64,000 nucleotides of DNA. Origin: Gammaproteobacteria bacterium (lineage in GTDB: Bacteria > Pseudomonadota > Gammaproteobacteria > Ga0077536). The notes under the pieces were generated by a model. That model saw nothing but the letters and a program-made list of their open reading frames with translations. It did not search any database and was not told the DNA's origin. The stretch is taken from assembly GCA_021773835.1 (NCBI GenBank), contig JAJFJQ010000028.1, positions 372,001 through 436,000 on the forward strand, written 5' to 3'. Made by a program: the position numbers and the translations under genes. Numbering within the stretch: position 1 is the first letter of the stretch; each line of letters begins with the position of its first letter. This document shows positions 1-11,358 of this stretch, piece by piece.

Positions 1-16
1 TTGCTAACGCAATGCG

Positions 17-2533
17 ATGATTAAACTACCGTCACCCGAAGGCCTATCCGCCGCGCTCCCGAAACGTGAATTTATTCTCGCCGGTATCGGTGTGTTGGCG
101 GTCATTTTGGTCGTGTACGGTATTTCTCAGGTCTATCAGAAAATTGATGCCGCCAAGCGCCAGGAGCAATTAAACGCCAATCAGGTCCTGGTTGAGGATC
201 TGGCGCGCGAGTTCGGCGCCACCTTGGAGCCACCGCGGATTAAACTCAAAGCGCTGGCGCAGAAACCATCTATCGTCGCGGCGCTGAGTGCGGATAAAAA
301 AACGCGCGATAAAGTCGCACTTGAGGAGCAATCGGAAATCCCCTTGGCCTTGCTGTTACGGCTATTGCCGCGGGGCGCAGATCACATCGATCCAGATTCG
401 AAACCGCCGTTGACTTTCGCCTCGGTAGACATGCTGCATAGCGCCGCCGGAAGCGACAAAGATGTCAACGTAGAATTGCATTTAAGCGGCACCGAAAACG
501 AGCACGTCGTGATGATCCAGCGAGTGCCATTAAGCGGGCCAGTCGTTGGGTTCTTACATCTCAGCTTGAGTTCCGACGCGGTTAAGGCTGCCGTACTAGA
601 TAATGCCCCGGGTGTTGGAGAAGTTGAAGTTCGCCAACCAGTACCAAAGGCGGCACCGCTAATCATCGCAAAGTCCGGCTCGGCAAGTGGTGACTTTCCG
701 GCGGCCCTCAGCGGGATCCGCGGCACAAAATGGGTCGTTTCCTACCGTACCGGTGACGCCGGCGCAAACACCGGATCAGGCTTTGGCGGAATTGTATCGA
801 TCGTGGGGATACTGGCAGTGCTCGGTGCCGTTATGGGCTTGATCGTGTTCGCCCGCGGCCGCCTTAATCAATCCGTAGCGTCGAGTGCGGTGACCTATCA
901 AGGCGCAATCAAATCCATCCTCGAAGGCGCACACCCTGGCCTTGAGCAGTTACTCCCTGGGATGGCGGGCACCGGCCCGGTTGAATTCGGATCGATGTCT
1001 GAGGGGCTCGAGGGGGACGACATCACAACGTTCAGTAAACCGCAGGCAGAGGCTGGTTCAGAGGACCCCACGGTTCCTCAGACAATTGATATTACTCAAG
1101 ACGGCCCGCCCACTGGGATCGAAGTAGTGGAGGAGCCCGCCATCGACCAAGGCGTCGAAATTGACCCTTCGATATTTCGGAGCTATGACATCCGTGGCGT
1201 GGTTGGTGAGACATTGACGCTCGAAGGGGTGTACGAGATTGGGCGGGCGCTTGGATCAGAGGCGGCGGCCCGCGGACAGCAGAGCATCGTCACAGCTCGC
1301 GATGGGCGAAACTCCAGTCAGGAATTACGCGATGCCCTAATCGAAGGCCTTCGCGACGCCGGGCGCGACGTGCTCGATATCGGCCTAACGCCAACACCAG
1401 TACTGTACTTCGCTACGCATTATCTGGACACCCACAGTGGCGTAATGATCACCGGAAGTCACAATCCACCGGAATACAACGGACTGAAAATTGTACTCGA
1501 CGGTGAAACGCTGTCCGGTGAAGCAATCCAAGCGATTCGTTCGCGGGTGGAAACACAGGACTACACGGTCGGCGAAGGGACGATGCAATCCACCGAAATT
1601 ATTCCCGATTACATCAGGCGAATCAGCGAAGAGATCCCGGTGTCCTTGGGCAACGCTCTCAAAGTGGTGGTCGACTGTGGGAATAGCGTGCCGGGAATAG
1701 CGGCGCCGCATATATTACGCGCGATCGGTCACGACGTGATCGAACTGTTCTGTGAGGTCGACGGAAATTTCCCTAACCATCATCCCGACCCGAGCCAGCC
1801 GGAAAACCTTCGTGATTTGATTCAAATGGTGCAAGACGAAGACGCGGATCTTGGTCTGGCATTCGATGGCGACGGCGATCGACTTGGGGTCGTCGATACG
1901 CAAGGCAATATTATCTGGCCGGATCGGCAAATGATATTGTTCGCCCGCGATGTGTTGTCGCGTAATCCCGGCGCGAAAATCATCTACGACGTGAAGTGTT
2001 CCCGGCTACTGGCCGAGGCGATCAAAGAACACGGTGGCGAGCCGATAATGGCGCAGACGGGCCACTCGTTGATCAAAAGCAAAATGCAGGAAACAGGTGC
2101 GCTATTGGCGGGCGAAATGAGCGGGCATATTTTCTTCAAAGAGCGCTGGTATGGATTCGATGACGCCCTATATTCGGCCGCTCGACTGCTTGAGATCTTG
2201 GTCAATGCGGACATTAGTCCAGACGAAGTTTTTGCCGCCCTACCGGACAGCATCGCGACCCCGGAGCTACGTCTGGATATGCCTGAGGAACGGCATGCAG
2301 AATTCATGCAGCAGGTGCTGGCAGCGGCAAACTTCGAAGACGGCGAGACCACGACAATAGATGGTTTGCGAGTCGATTTTTCTGATAGCTGGGGGCTCAT
2401 CAGGGCGTCTAATACGACCCCGTGTCTGATTTTACGATTCGAGGGAGATGACGAGACCGCACTCGAAAAAATTAAGACACTATTTAGGGAATTGCTGGCA
2501 GCGATCGATGGAAATCTGGATCTCCCATTTTAA
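17..2533 (+). CDS. algC: Phosphomannomutase/phosphoglucomutase AlgC with N-terminal membrane module
   Basis: Interconverts hexose 6- and 1-phosphates for LPS, exopolysaccharide and nucleotide-sugar synthesis. Residues 388-838 form the alpha-D-phosphohexomutase. The phospho-serine is Ser481 in TGSHNPPEYNG, the Mg loop DGDGDR is at 617-622, and a sugar-binding GEMSGH motif follows. The first half is extra: membrane segments at about 20-40 and 257-280 enclose a likely periplasmic domain, and an acidic, Pro-rich linker (about 320-385) leads to the catalytic part. Such long AlgC forms are known in gammaproteobacteria. An in-frame stop at bases 5-7 makes the ATG at 17 the only possible ATG start, so the gene is complete. 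It is followed by argB, as in Pseudomonas. Confidence 0.95.
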   Translation: MIKLPSPEGLSAALPKREFILAGIGVLAVILVVYGISQVYQKIDAAKRQEQLNANQVLVEDLAREFGATLEPPRIKLKALAQKPSIVAALSADKKTRDKVALEEQSEIPLALLLRLLPRGADHIDPDSKPPLTFASVDMLHSAAGSDKDVNVELHLSGTENEHVVMIQRVPLSGPVVGFLHLSLSSDAVKAAVLDNAPGVGEVEVRQPVPKAAPLIIAKSGSASGDFPAALSGIRGTKWVVSYRTGDAGANTGSGFGGIVSIVGILAVLGAVMGLIVFARGRLNQSVASSAVTYQGAIKSILEGAHPGLEQLLPGMAGTGPVEFGSMSEGLEGDDITTFSKPQAEAGSEDPTVPQTIDITQDGPPTGIEVVEEPAIDQGVEIDPSIFRSYDIRGVVGETLTLEGVYEIGRALGSEAAARGQQSIVTARDGRNSSQELRDALIEGLRDAGRDVLDIGLTPTPVLYFATHYLDTHSGVMITGSHNPPEYNGLKIVLDGETLSGEAIQAIRSRVETQDYTVGEGTMQSTEIIPDYIRRISEEIPVSLGNALKVVVDCGNSVPGIAAPHILRAIGHDVIELFCEVDGNFPNHHPDPSQPENLRDLIQMVQDEDADLGLAFDGDGDRLGVVDTQGNIIWPDRQMILFARDVLSRNPGAKIIYDVKCSRLLAEAIKEHGGEPIMAQTGHSLIKSKMQETGALLAGEMSGHIFFKERWYGFDDALYSAARLLEILVNADISPDEVFAALPDSIATPELRLDMPEERHAEFMQQVLAAANFEDGETTTIDGLRVDFSDSWGLIRASNTTPCLILRFEGDDETALEKIKTLFRELLAAIDGNLDLPF

Positions 2534-4104
<1,571 letters not shown>

Positions 4105-4220
4105 GCTCTTGGAATCATGCAGCGCGACCAGCTGCCAACTAGGCGCGGTGCTGCGTTGACGTGTTCGGATGGATTGATGTTCGGTGCCTTAATCCTGATT
4201 GCACGGCAGGTTTTCTCGTA

Positions 4221-4871
4221 CTAGTTCCTGTACCCTTTTAGTTCACGAAACCGTGCGATATCCGCATCGAATTTATTGATCAATTCTCCGCGCTCTTTGT
4301 TTTTGGTTTCAACAAATACCTGATTATCGCTGATCTGCTGGCGCAAGCTCTTAATGTCACCGAGTAGCTTCTCCGGCGGTTCGTTGCCGCGCCGTTCATG
4401 GTCGGCTGCTTCTTGGATAAGCAGTTCGAGACTATGATTCAACTTGTCGGTATGACTTTCGGTTAGCTTAATTTGCGACTCAAGGTGGGTAATTTGGCCA
4501 TCCCGAGCCAAAATCATGTCGTCGTCAGAGCTAAAGGTATCAAGGAGTACTCGATCTTTAGCAGCTTGTTCATGTTCACGCTTCTCGGCTGCGGCCAGCT
4601 CCTTGGCGGCCGCACGTTCTGCCTCCAGTTCCTCGAGTGATTTCGCCCGCCCTTTCGAGTCAAGCTTAACCCCACCGGCACTAATTTTTTCGTGACCTTG
4701 CTGGGCAAATTCGGGAGGTACGGAATTGCCGCATTCCCGCACGCCTTCATTGTTTTTCCAGCATTTTATTTTAGCCTGCGCGGCAGTGCCGACACTGCAC
4801 AGCACGACGAGCAACAAGGCGTTACGGGCGCTATTTCGTGAAAGTAACAATTTCTTTGTCGTCGCGATCAT
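4221..4871 (-). CDS. Secreted coiled-coil protein with DUF4124-like N-terminus
   Basis: A signal peptide (about residues 1-33, ending in AQA) is followed by a short Cys-containing segment (KIKCWKNNEGVRECGNSVPPEF) that resembles the DUF4124 domain. The rest is a long charged helical, coiled-coil region (about 75-216). The product is probably periplasmic and its function is unknown. It lies downstream of pyrE on the same strand, with a 79-base gap. DUF4124-type proteins sit at the same place near pyrE/crc in pseudomonads, so this is likely a conserved neighbour and not an insertion. Confidence 0.75.
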   Translation of the reverse strand: MIATTKKLLLSRNSARNALLLVVLCSVGTAAQAKIKCWKNNEGVRECGNSVPPEFAQQGHEKISAGGVKLDSKGRAKSLEELEAERAAAKELAAAEKREHEQAAKDRVLLDTFSSDDDMILARDGQITHLESQIKLTESHTDKLNHSLELLIQEAADHERRGNEPPEKLLGDIKSLRQQISDNQVFVETKNKERGELINKFDADIARFRELKGYRN

Positions 4872-4950
4872 AACCGGGTCCTAAAGTGATCGATTGCCTA
4901 CCGAAGCGTATGGCGACAATTATAGTAGGAGTCTGTGAATGAAATCTGAA

Positions 4951-5592
4951 TCACCCACCAAATTGTGATCGGTAGCGTGTTATCTCGTTGATTTCGGCCT
5001 CCCAACCGCCCGCATCTTTGAGAAATTCTACGATGTTAACAAGTGTCACAATACTGTAGACGCCGATCCCAAAGCGCTGTCTTACGTCCTCCACGGCCGA
5101 CAGCTTGCCCGAGCCCCGCTCTTGCCGGTCGAGCGAGATCATAACGCCTACCGGTAGCGCATTTTCTCTTTCGATGATCGCCATAGATTCGCCGACCGAG
5201 GTTCCTGCCGAAATCACGTCGTCCACAATGAGGACACGACCTTCAAGCGGCGCACCAAATGTGTCTCCGCCCTCACCATGGTCTTTAGCTTCCTTGCGAT
5301 TGAATACAAAAGGGATATTGAGATCGTGATTGTTAGCGAACGCAATGGAAATAGCGGCGCCGAGCGGGATGCCTTTGTACGCTGGACCGAAAATGAGATC
5401 GAAGTCAATTCCATTAGCCACGATCGCGTGTGCGTAAAACTCTCCAAGTCGCGCAAGTGCGACACCAGAACTGAAAAGCCCGGTGTTAAAAAAATACGGA
5501 CTAAGGCGTCCGGATTTCAGTTTGAATTGACCGAAACGGAGTACGCCGTGGTGTAGCGCAAATTCAATAAAATCTTTTTGGTAGTCACGCAT
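4951..5592 (-). CDS. pyrE: Orotate phosphoribosyltransferase
   Basis: Joins orotate to PRPP to give orotidine monophosphate, the fifth step of UMP synthesis. The PRPP-binding motif VLIVDDVISAGTS is present, together with the FGPAYKGIPL loop and the catalytic flexible loop FNRKEAKDHGEGG. At 213 residues it is the size of the E. coli enzyme. It is divergent from the exonuclease gene, as at the pyrE-crc locus of Pseudomonas. The 152 bases between the two starts must hold both promoters. Confidence 0.96.
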   Translation of the reverse strand: MRDYQKDFIEFALHHGVLRFGQFKLKSGRLSPYFFNTGLFSSGVALARLGEFYAHAIVANGIDFDLIFGPAYKGIPLGAAISIAFANNHDLNIPFVFNRKEAKDHGEGGDTFGAPLEGRVLIVDDVISAGTSVGESMAIIERENALPVGVMISLDRQERGSGKLSAVEDVRQRFGIGVYSIVTLVNIVEFLKDAGGWEAEINEITRYRSQFGG

Positions 5593-5744
5593 TATTGCTA
5601 TAGAGATTATCTCGAAGTGGCCTCAAACATCCCCATAAGTGATCGCCCGAGTCCGCGTGGCAGGCTACACTATCGTGACGCCCTGAAATGTGAAGCGTTG
5701 AGCTTCGCCGCGCCACAATCTATCACCCAATCGCGAAATGCTCT

Positions 5745-6530
5745 ATGAGAATTATTTCATTAAATTGCAACGGAATTCGCGCAGCCTGCCGCAAAGGCCT
5801 ATATCAATGGCTCAGCCGGCAGCGCGCAGACATTGTGTGTTTGCAGGAAACCAAGGCGCAGGTTGGCGTACTCGATGCCGCTATAAAATCGCCAAGAGGA
5901 TGGAACACCTATTTTATGGACGCGATCAAGCCGGGATACAGCGGGGTTGCTGTGTTTTCTCGACACGAACCGGACGACGTGACCTACGGTCTGGGTAACG
6001 ATACTTTCGATCGTGAGGGTCGCTACTTGCAGCTGGACTTCGGAAATCTGAGTGTAGCCTCAATCTATTTACCGTCGGGGTCCTCAAGTGAATTACGCCA
6101 ACAGGTTAAGTTCGATTTTCTGGACTACTACATGCCATTGTTAAAACAACGGCGAAAAAATCGCCGTGACTATGTGCTTTGCGGAGACTGGAATATCGCG
6201 CATAAGCAAATCGATCTTAAGAATTGGCGATCTAACCAAAAGAACTCGGGTTTCCTACCGCGTGAACGTGCGTGGATGGATGAGCTATTCGGCGATGCGG
6301 GTTACGCAGATGGCTTCAGAGTCGTGAACGAGGAGCCTGATCAATATACGTGGTGGTCTAACCGCGGTCAGTCGTGGGCAAAGAACGTAGGGTGGCGGCT
6401 CGACTACCAAGTCGTAACGCCAAGGCTTGCAGAAAAAATAACGGGCGCTTCAATCTACAAACGCAAACGATTCTCCGATCATGCACCATTGATCATCGAT
6501 TATGCGCTGGAATTGAACGACCTTACTTGA
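5745..6530 (+). CDS. Exodeoxyribonuclease III family protein at the crc locus, catalytic residues intact
   Basis: By position (divergent from pyrE) and length (261 residues) this is the counterpart of Pseudomonas Crc, the carbon-catabolite co-repressor, which is an ExoIII homologue without its active site. Here the ExoIII residues are all present: Asn7 (SLNCNG), Glu35 (LQETK), Asp148/Asn150 (GDWN), Asp220 (RLDYQ) and Asp245-His246 (SDHAP). Pseudomonas Crc differs at several of these. The most economical call is an active AP endonuclease/3'-5' exonuclease acting in base-excision repair. A Crc-like RNA-regulatory role cannot be excluded. Confidence 0.9.
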   Translation: MRIISLNCNGIRAACRKGLYQWLSRQRADIVCLQETKAQVGVLDAAIKSPRGWNTYFMDAIKPGYSGVAVFSRHEPDDVTYGLGNDTFDREGRYLQLDFGNLSVASIYLPSGSSSELRQQVKFDFLDYYMPLLKQRRKNRRDYVLCGDWNIAHKQIDLKNWRSNQKNSGFLPRERAWMDELFGDAGYADGFRVVNEEPDQYTWWSNRGQSWAKNVGWRLDYQVVTPRLAEKITGASIYKRKRFSDHAPLIIDYALELNDLT

Positions 6531-6566
6531 TGACTACATCGGCCGCGCTTCACGGTTTGGTGCGAC

Positions 6567-7016
6567 TTATTCGGTATAGAATTCCTGCTTAAAGTTCGTC
6601 GTGTGCGTTGTGCTTTCACCCTCCGGGGTGACCTCTAGTTTAAAATTCAAAGTCTCATTATGACCGACCGGGATCTCTCCGATGTAGTAGATCGCGCCAC
6701 CGTCGTTAAGCTCGCGAATATCGATTGTGCGTAGTTGCGCATTCAGATTTACTGCCTCGACAGTTACTTTCGCCCGTACCGGTTGTAGCGGGGTGCCCAT
6801 TACACGGCGTAAAACCGCGACGTTTACTAGCGCACGGTTTTTACTGCGAATGATGTTGTATGCGCGCGCAACGCTAGGTTCGATTAAATTCGTGCTTAAG
6901 GCGTTGTAGTGGATCTGGTAATCACCAAAACTGTCGGAGCGTTCCGCTAGAACGGGCCCTGAGATAAAGCAGATGAGGCAAAAGACAGCGGCGCCTAATA
7001 TTCTGGCAGTAAGCAT
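6567..7016 (-). CDS. DUF4426 domain periplasmic protein
   Basis: 149 residues with a clear signal peptide (MLTARILGAAVFCLICFISGPVLA) and a beta-rich mature domain of the DUF4426 type, including the family-typical YQIHYNALSTNLI near the start and NETLNFKLEV near the end. Function is unknown. A strong GGAGG ribosome site precedes the ATG. It lies downstream of metW, as DUF4426 genes do in Pseudomonas, and is probably the last gene of the metX-metW transcript. Confidence 0.85.
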   Translation of the reverse strand: MLTARILGAAVFCLICFISGPVLAERSDSFGDYQIHYNALSTNLIEPSVARAYNIIRSKNRALVNVAVLRRVMGTPLQPVRAKVTVEAVNLNAQLRTIDIRELNDGGAIYYIGEIPVGHNETLNFKLEVTPEGESTTHTTNFKQEFYTE

Positions 7017-7109
7017 GGTCGCGATCCTCCATCATTCGTTTTTGGTTAATTTAAATATAGCAGACTAAGTTCCTCTGCTCTGTTTCGCATCATTGTCCGA
7101 GTTCAGAGA

Positions 7110-7709
7110 TTAGGGGCTTCTACGGAACCGATACATGGCGATTTCACCGAGTAAGTTCGGTAGGACGCGCATTGCAAGCCCAGCCCGATGTTCGGAATCG
7201 ACAGCCGTTCGCTGCAGAACTTCGATGTTCTCGCTGACGCATAAATCTTCGAAATCGCTGATCGTACAAATATGAATATTGGGGGTGTTGTGCCAGGCAT
7301 TTGGTAAATGACGGGTTATCGGCATTTTACCAAATGCTAGTTGAATGCGGCATTTCCAGTGACCCATATTCGGAAACGTAACAATCCCCTCGCGTCCAAT
7401 GCGTAACATCTCGTGGAGTAATCGTTGCGGGAAGCGTACGGCTTGAATGGTCTGGGTCATCACGACGTAGTCGAAAGAGTTGTCGTCGAAATCGGTTAAC
7501 CCATCATCAAGATTGGATTGCACAACATTGATACCGTTGGCAATACACTTAACGATGTTGTCTTGATCAATTTCAACCCCATAGCCACTTGCGCCATGCT
7601 CGCGTTGCAGTGCGGCGAGCAGACGACCGTCGCCACAGCCGAGGTCTAGGATCCTGCTGCCGGGACGGATCCATTCCGCTATGAGTGCTTGGTCGGCACG
7701 CAGTTCCAT
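7110..7709 (-). CDS. metW: Methionine biosynthesis protein MetW (SAM-methyltransferase fold)
   Basis: Rossmann methyltransferase with motif I ILDLGCGDGRLL, then YGVEID, and a DYVVMTQTIQAV motif. MetW pairs with MetX in many proteobacteria and is thought to activate the MetX acyltransferase; its own methyl-transfer reaction is not established. I place the start at ATG 7709, which overlaps the metX stop as TAATG, a coupling signal; a GTG at 7715 would add two residues. It sits in the order yggS-proC-yggT-metX-metW-DUF4426. Confidence 0.93.
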   Translation of the reverse strand: MELRADQALIAEWIRPGSRILDLGCGDGRLLAALQREHGASGYGVEIDQDNIVKCIANGINVVQSNLDDGLTDFDDNSFDYVVMTQTIQAVRFPQRLLHEMLRIGREGIVTFPNMGHWKCRIQLAFGKMPITRHLPNAWHNTPNIHICTISDFEDLCVSENIEVLQRTAVDSEHRAGLAMRVLPNLLGEIAMYRFRRSP

Positions 7710-8857
7710 TAGCACTGTTGCTCCAACGGAATTCGCGCGAAATAGCTCCGCAAAACGTCGTGATAGGCCGCGATCTCCATCAAAAACGAATCATGACCGT
7801 GCTCCGAATCGACATCGATGTAACTGACATCCTTATCTGCGTCGAGCAGAGCGCGCACGAGTTCGCGCGACTTCGCAGGCGAGAAACGCCAATCGCTTGT
7901 AAATGAGATAACAAGAAACTTGGCCTGGCAATTCGCCACCGTTTTCGTCAAATCATTGTCGAATCTTGCAGCTGGATCGAAATAATCTAGCGATTTCGTC
8001 ATGAGCAAATAAGAATTTGCGTCGAATCGTCGAACAAACGCTTGACCCTGGTGACGCAAATAGCTTTCTATCTGGAACTCGACGTCGTACCCAAAATTAA
8101 ATTTACCGTCGCGCAATTCGCGACCGAATTTCGCGTGCAAAACATCGTCCGATAAGTAGGTTATGTGGCCTAGCATACGCGCCAACATTAGTCCTCGCTC
8201 CGGCATCACATCATGCTCACGATAGTGACCACCGTGGAAGCTAGTGTCGTAACGGATCGCTTGGCGGGCCACTTCGTTAAAGGCAATGTTTTGCGTTGAC
8301 AGCTTCGATGCGGCCGCGATAACGACAGCATGTGCGATCCGATCCGGGTAATCGATCGCCCATTGCAGGGCTTGCATACCACCGAGGCTGCCGCCCATTA
8401 CAGCTGCCCATCGATCGATACCAAGTGCGTCCGCGAGTCGCGCTTGGCTTTCAACCCAATCACGCACCGTGACGATCGGGAAATCCGGCCCGAATGCCTT
8501 GCCCGTTGCTGGGTTAATTGACAGCGGGCCGGTGGAGCCGGCGCATCCGCCTAAATTATTCGACGAGACGACGTAGTATTCGTTGGTGTCAACGGGTTTC
8601 CCCGGCCCGATGCAGCTGTCCCACCAACCTGGTTTAGCGTCGTTGCGCGCGTGATAACCGGCGGCGTGATGGTCTCCGCTAAGCGCGTGGCAAATGAGTA
8701 CGGCGTTGCTGCGTTCGGCATTTAGCGTCCCGTAGGTCTCGTAAATCAAATCATATTCGTTAAGCGTAACGCCGCAGTCTAGTCGTAGTGGCTCATCGAA
8801 ATGGCGGGTCGTGGGAGACACCACGCCGACGTTGTCGGCAGGTATCGAGTCGGGCAT
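7709..8857 (-). CDS. metX: Homoserine O-acyltransferase (probably O-succinyltransferase) MetX
   Basis: First committed step of methionine synthesis, acylating homoserine. This is an alpha/beta hydrolase with nucleophile Ser157 in GGSLGGM, Asp in FTSDWRFSP and His355 in HGHD near the C-terminus. The acyl-CoA loop reads [12 protein letters not shown]. It resembles pseudomonad MetX proteins, which use succinyl-CoA, more than acetyl-specific ones that carry VLGGC and TTGP variants. Succinyl specificity is inferred from this loop and from the metW partner; it is not proven. 382 residues, full length. Confidence 0.93.
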   Translation of the reverse strand: MPDSIPADNVGVVSPTTRHFDEPLRLDCGVTLNEYDLIYETYGTLNAERSNAVLICHALSGDHHAAGYHARNDAKPGWWDSCIGPGKPVDTNEYYVVSSNNLGGCAGSTGPLSINPATGKAFGPDFPIVTVRDWVESQARLADALGIDRWAAVMGGSLGGMQALQWAIDYPDRIAHAVVIAAASKLSTQNIAFNEVARQAIRYDTSFHGGHYREHDVMPERGLMLARMLGHITYLSDDVLHAKFGRELRDGKFNFGYDVEFQIESYLRHQGQAFVRRFDANSYLLMTKSLDYFDPAARFDNDLTKTVANCQAKFLVISFTSDWRFSPAKSRELVRALLDADKDVSYIDVDSEHGHDSFLMEIAAYHDVLRSYFARIPLEQQC

Positions 8858-8958
8858 AGCATTACCGCATCGGGGTGTGTTTGAGTCAGAAGTCTAATGA
8901 CTGGCCTGATACATCGCAACATGCGCTGAGCTGCGGGCGGTATTTCGAAACCGTAGTG

Positions 8959-9537
8959 TCATAGTAAGGCTTTGGCGAAGTCGCGCAGCGGCGCAACGAT
9001 AAGCATCAAACCTAGCGTAAGGCCAACGATAACAAGCATCGGCGACAAATCGAGGCCACCCATCGGTGGTAGCAAGCGTTGCGCCGGTCGTAATAAGGGC
9101 GTTGTAATCGAATCAATAACGCCGACGACAGGATTGTAGGTTCCCGGCGCGACCCAGCTCAGGACGATTTGGACGAATATCGCAATCATAAACAGATAGA
9201 TTGCCTTACTGATCAACTCAGCGATTGCACTAACCAATAAACCAGCGATATTCGGACTGTAGCCAAGTAGCAAGAACACGAGAAAAGCGCTCAGTAGTTG
9301 CAAGCTCAACATCAATAATATCGAGGCACTATCGATGTTGCCTACCGCTGGGATATATCGCCGCATCGGTCTCAGCGGCGGGTTCGTGACCGTAACGATT
9401 GCTTGACACAATGGGTTATAAAAGTCGGCACGGACAATCTGCAGGAAAAATCGCAGCATCACCGCGATGATGTACAAGCCAAATAGTAGGTCGACGAGGA
9501 ACACAGTTGCATTAACGAAATATCCACCGCCTGCCAT
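8959..9537 (-). CDS. YggT family membrane protein
   Basis: 192 residues with two repeated YGGT units, each with hydrophobic helices around a family-typical segment (YNPLCQAIVTVTNPPLRPMRR and its second copy YNPVVGVIDSITTPLLRPAQR). Four or more membrane segments are visible. Function is not firmly known; relatives are linked to osmotic tolerance and to membrane partitioning proteins. It starts 6 bases after the proC stop, so it is certainly in the same operon. The yggS-proC-yggT order is widely conserved. Confidence 0.9.
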   Translation of the reverse strand: MAGGGYFVNATVFLVDLLFGLYIIAVMLRFFLQIVRADFYNPLCQAIVTVTNPPLRPMRRYIPAVGNIDSASILLMLSLQLLSAFLVFLLLGYSPNIAGLLVSAIAELISKAIYLFMIAIFVQIVLSWVAPGTYNPVVGVIDSITTPLLRPAQRLLPPMGGLDLSPMLVIVGLTLGLMLIVAPLRDFAKALL

Positions 9538-9542
9538 ATGTC

Positions 9543-10358
9543 TTACTCCGATCCCGCGGCCAGTTCGCGTGAGCGTTGATGTGCCGCTTCGAGGGCGTCT
9601 CGAAATAAAGATTCTATATTGCCTGCGGATAGCACCTGCAATGCGCGTTCTGTTGTACCCCCTGGTGAGGTCACTTGTTCTCGAAGCGTGCCGGGTGCGT
9701 CGGAAGACTGACTTGCAAGCAGCGCCGCCCCATGCGCGGTTTCAATCGAAAGTTTGCGCGCGAGTTTGGCCTCGAGGCCGAGCTCAATGCCGACCTTTTC
9801 CAGCAACTCCATCACTAAGAAATAATACGCAGGTCCACTACCAGATAGTGCGGTGACGACATCTAACATGTCTTCTTCATCCACCCACTCGGCAAAGCCT
9901 ACGGCGCTGATAATCGCGAGCGCTGCTTGGCGTTCGCTCTGGGTCACGTTTGGCGTCGCAAACAGCGCAGCCGCACCGCGCCCAACCATCGCGGGGGTGT
10001 TTGGCATAGCGCGTACTATAGGAACATCGTTGCCCAACCAGCGCCCGAGCTGCGCGGTCGTAATACCCGCCGCGATCGAGATGAACAGTGGACGAAGGTC
10101 AGCTAACAAAGGGGCGAGTTGCTCTACGACCGGTTTCATGACCTGTGGTTTTACCGCGAGCAGCACTATTTCCGAACCATCGAGGTCGTTCAAACTTGGC
10201 TCGACGGTGAGCGCGAGTTGTTGGGAAATTGTTTCTCGCGCCGCCGGATCTGGATCCACTATCGAGATCATTTCTTTCTTGTAGCCCCGTGCTAGCAGTC
10301 CGCCGACGATGGCGCGCCCCATATTTCCGCCGCCGATGCTTATGATTCGCTTTTCCAT
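9543..10358 (-). CDS. proC: Pyrroline-5-carboxylate reductase
   Basis: Reduces 1-pyrroline-5-carboxylate to proline with NAD(P)H, the last step of proline synthesis. The N-terminal dinucleotide motif is IGGGNMGRAI. The family signature appears in the C-terminal dimer domain (ALSGSGPAYYF, then LREQVTSPGGTTERALQVL). 271 residues is normal. It lies between yggS and yggT. Confidence 0.96.
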   Translation of the reverse strand: MEKRIISIGGGNMGRAIVGGLLARGYKKEMISIVDPDPAARETISQQLALTVEPSLNDLDGSEIVLLAVKPQVMKPVVEQLAPLLADLRPLFISIAAGITTAQLGRWLGNDVPIVRAMPNTPAMVGRGAAALFATPNVTQSERQAALAIISAVGFAEWVDEEDMLDVVTALSGSGPAYYFLVMELLEKVGIELGLEAKLARKLSIETAHGAALLASQSSDAPGTLREQVTSPGGTTERALQVLSAGNIESLFRDALEAAHQRSRELAAGSE

Positions 10359-10459
10359 GGGTAATAACCGTACGCCGAATAGTCGTTGAATAAAATACGG
10401 CTCAGCAATCCCTTAAACCACAGAATTCGCCTACAAGCCACTGATTGAGTGCTTTAGCG

Positions 10460-11137
10460 CTACTCTCGCGGCCCAAATAAGGCCGTACCAATCCGTACAA
10501 TTGTCGCACCCTCGGCGATCGCGGCTTCGAAATCGTTGGACGTGCCCATAGATAGCGTATCGAATGCGGGATAATCGATTTCACGGAAGATTTCAAAGAG
10601 TCGACGGAATGACCGGCGTTGTCGTTCGAAGTCAGACTCCGGTGCGGGTAGCGCCATCAACCCCCGGACCTGTAGTCGTGGCAAGCTGACTAAACTATCG
10701 ATGAAGCTCGGAACTTCATTCACGGCGACACCGCCCTTGCCGGATTCTCCACTGATATTGACTTCGACGCAGACATTTAATCGTGTGGCCAGGTCAGGCC
10801 TTTGGTCATTTAGGCGCTGCGCAGTTTTTAACCGATCGACGCTGTGAACCCAGTCAAACAACGTCGCCACGGCCCGGGTCTTGTTCGATTGCAGCTGGCC
10901 AATGAAATGCCACTCAAGTCCGAGTGTTGCGAGCGCCGCAATCTTGGTTTCGGCCTCTTGTAGGTAATTTTCGCCGAATTTTCGCTGGCCGTAAGCGGCC
11001 ACCCGCTTGATCGCATCGATAGATTGCCGCTTACTCACCGCCAAGAGCTGGACTTCATCATCCGAGCGAGCATACCGCCGTGCTGCCGCGGTGAGACGCT
11101 GTGCAAGTTTTTGATATCTATCGATCGCTGGGACCAT
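10460..11137 (-). CDS. YggS family pyridoxal phosphate-binding homeostasis protein
   Basis: TIM-barrel PLP carrier of the YggS/PLPBP family, which buffers vitamin B6 and keto/amino-acid pools and has no known enzyme activity. The PLP lysine is in LLAVSKRQS. Other marks are FGENYLQEA, WHFIGQLQSNK and the C-terminal phosphate site LSMGTSNDFEAAI...VRIGTALFG. I chose the ATG at 11137 over a TTG at 11149, which would add four residues. It is the first gene of the minus-strand operon, divergent from pilT as in Pseudomonas. Confidence 0.93.
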   Translation of the reverse strand: MVPAIDRYQKLAQRLTAAARRYARSDDEVQLLAVSKRQSIDAIKRVAAYGQRKFGENYLQEAETKIAALATLGLEWHFIGQLQSNKTRAVATLFDWVHSVDRLKTAQRLNDQRPDLATRLNVCVEVNISGESGKGGVAVNEVPSFIDSLVSLPRLQVRGLMALPAPESDFERQRRSFRRLFEIFREIDYPAFDTLSMGTSNDFEAAIAEGATIVRIGTALFGPRE

Positions 11138-11358
11138 GCGGCCGGCCAAGTGCTAGTCTATACTGTCGGATGCAATTGTAATGCCTTTTACATGACAATA
11201 CGGGCAGTTACTTGCTAAAGTTTGAATCTAGTTGAATACATTAGACGCCGTGAAGGGTGTATACAGTGACCCGGACGGTGGCGGGCGATTGCGAAGTTTC
11301 GCCTTAAAGTTGCAACTAACAAGACATTATTTCAACTGCATCTTCAAGGGGGTGCCTC

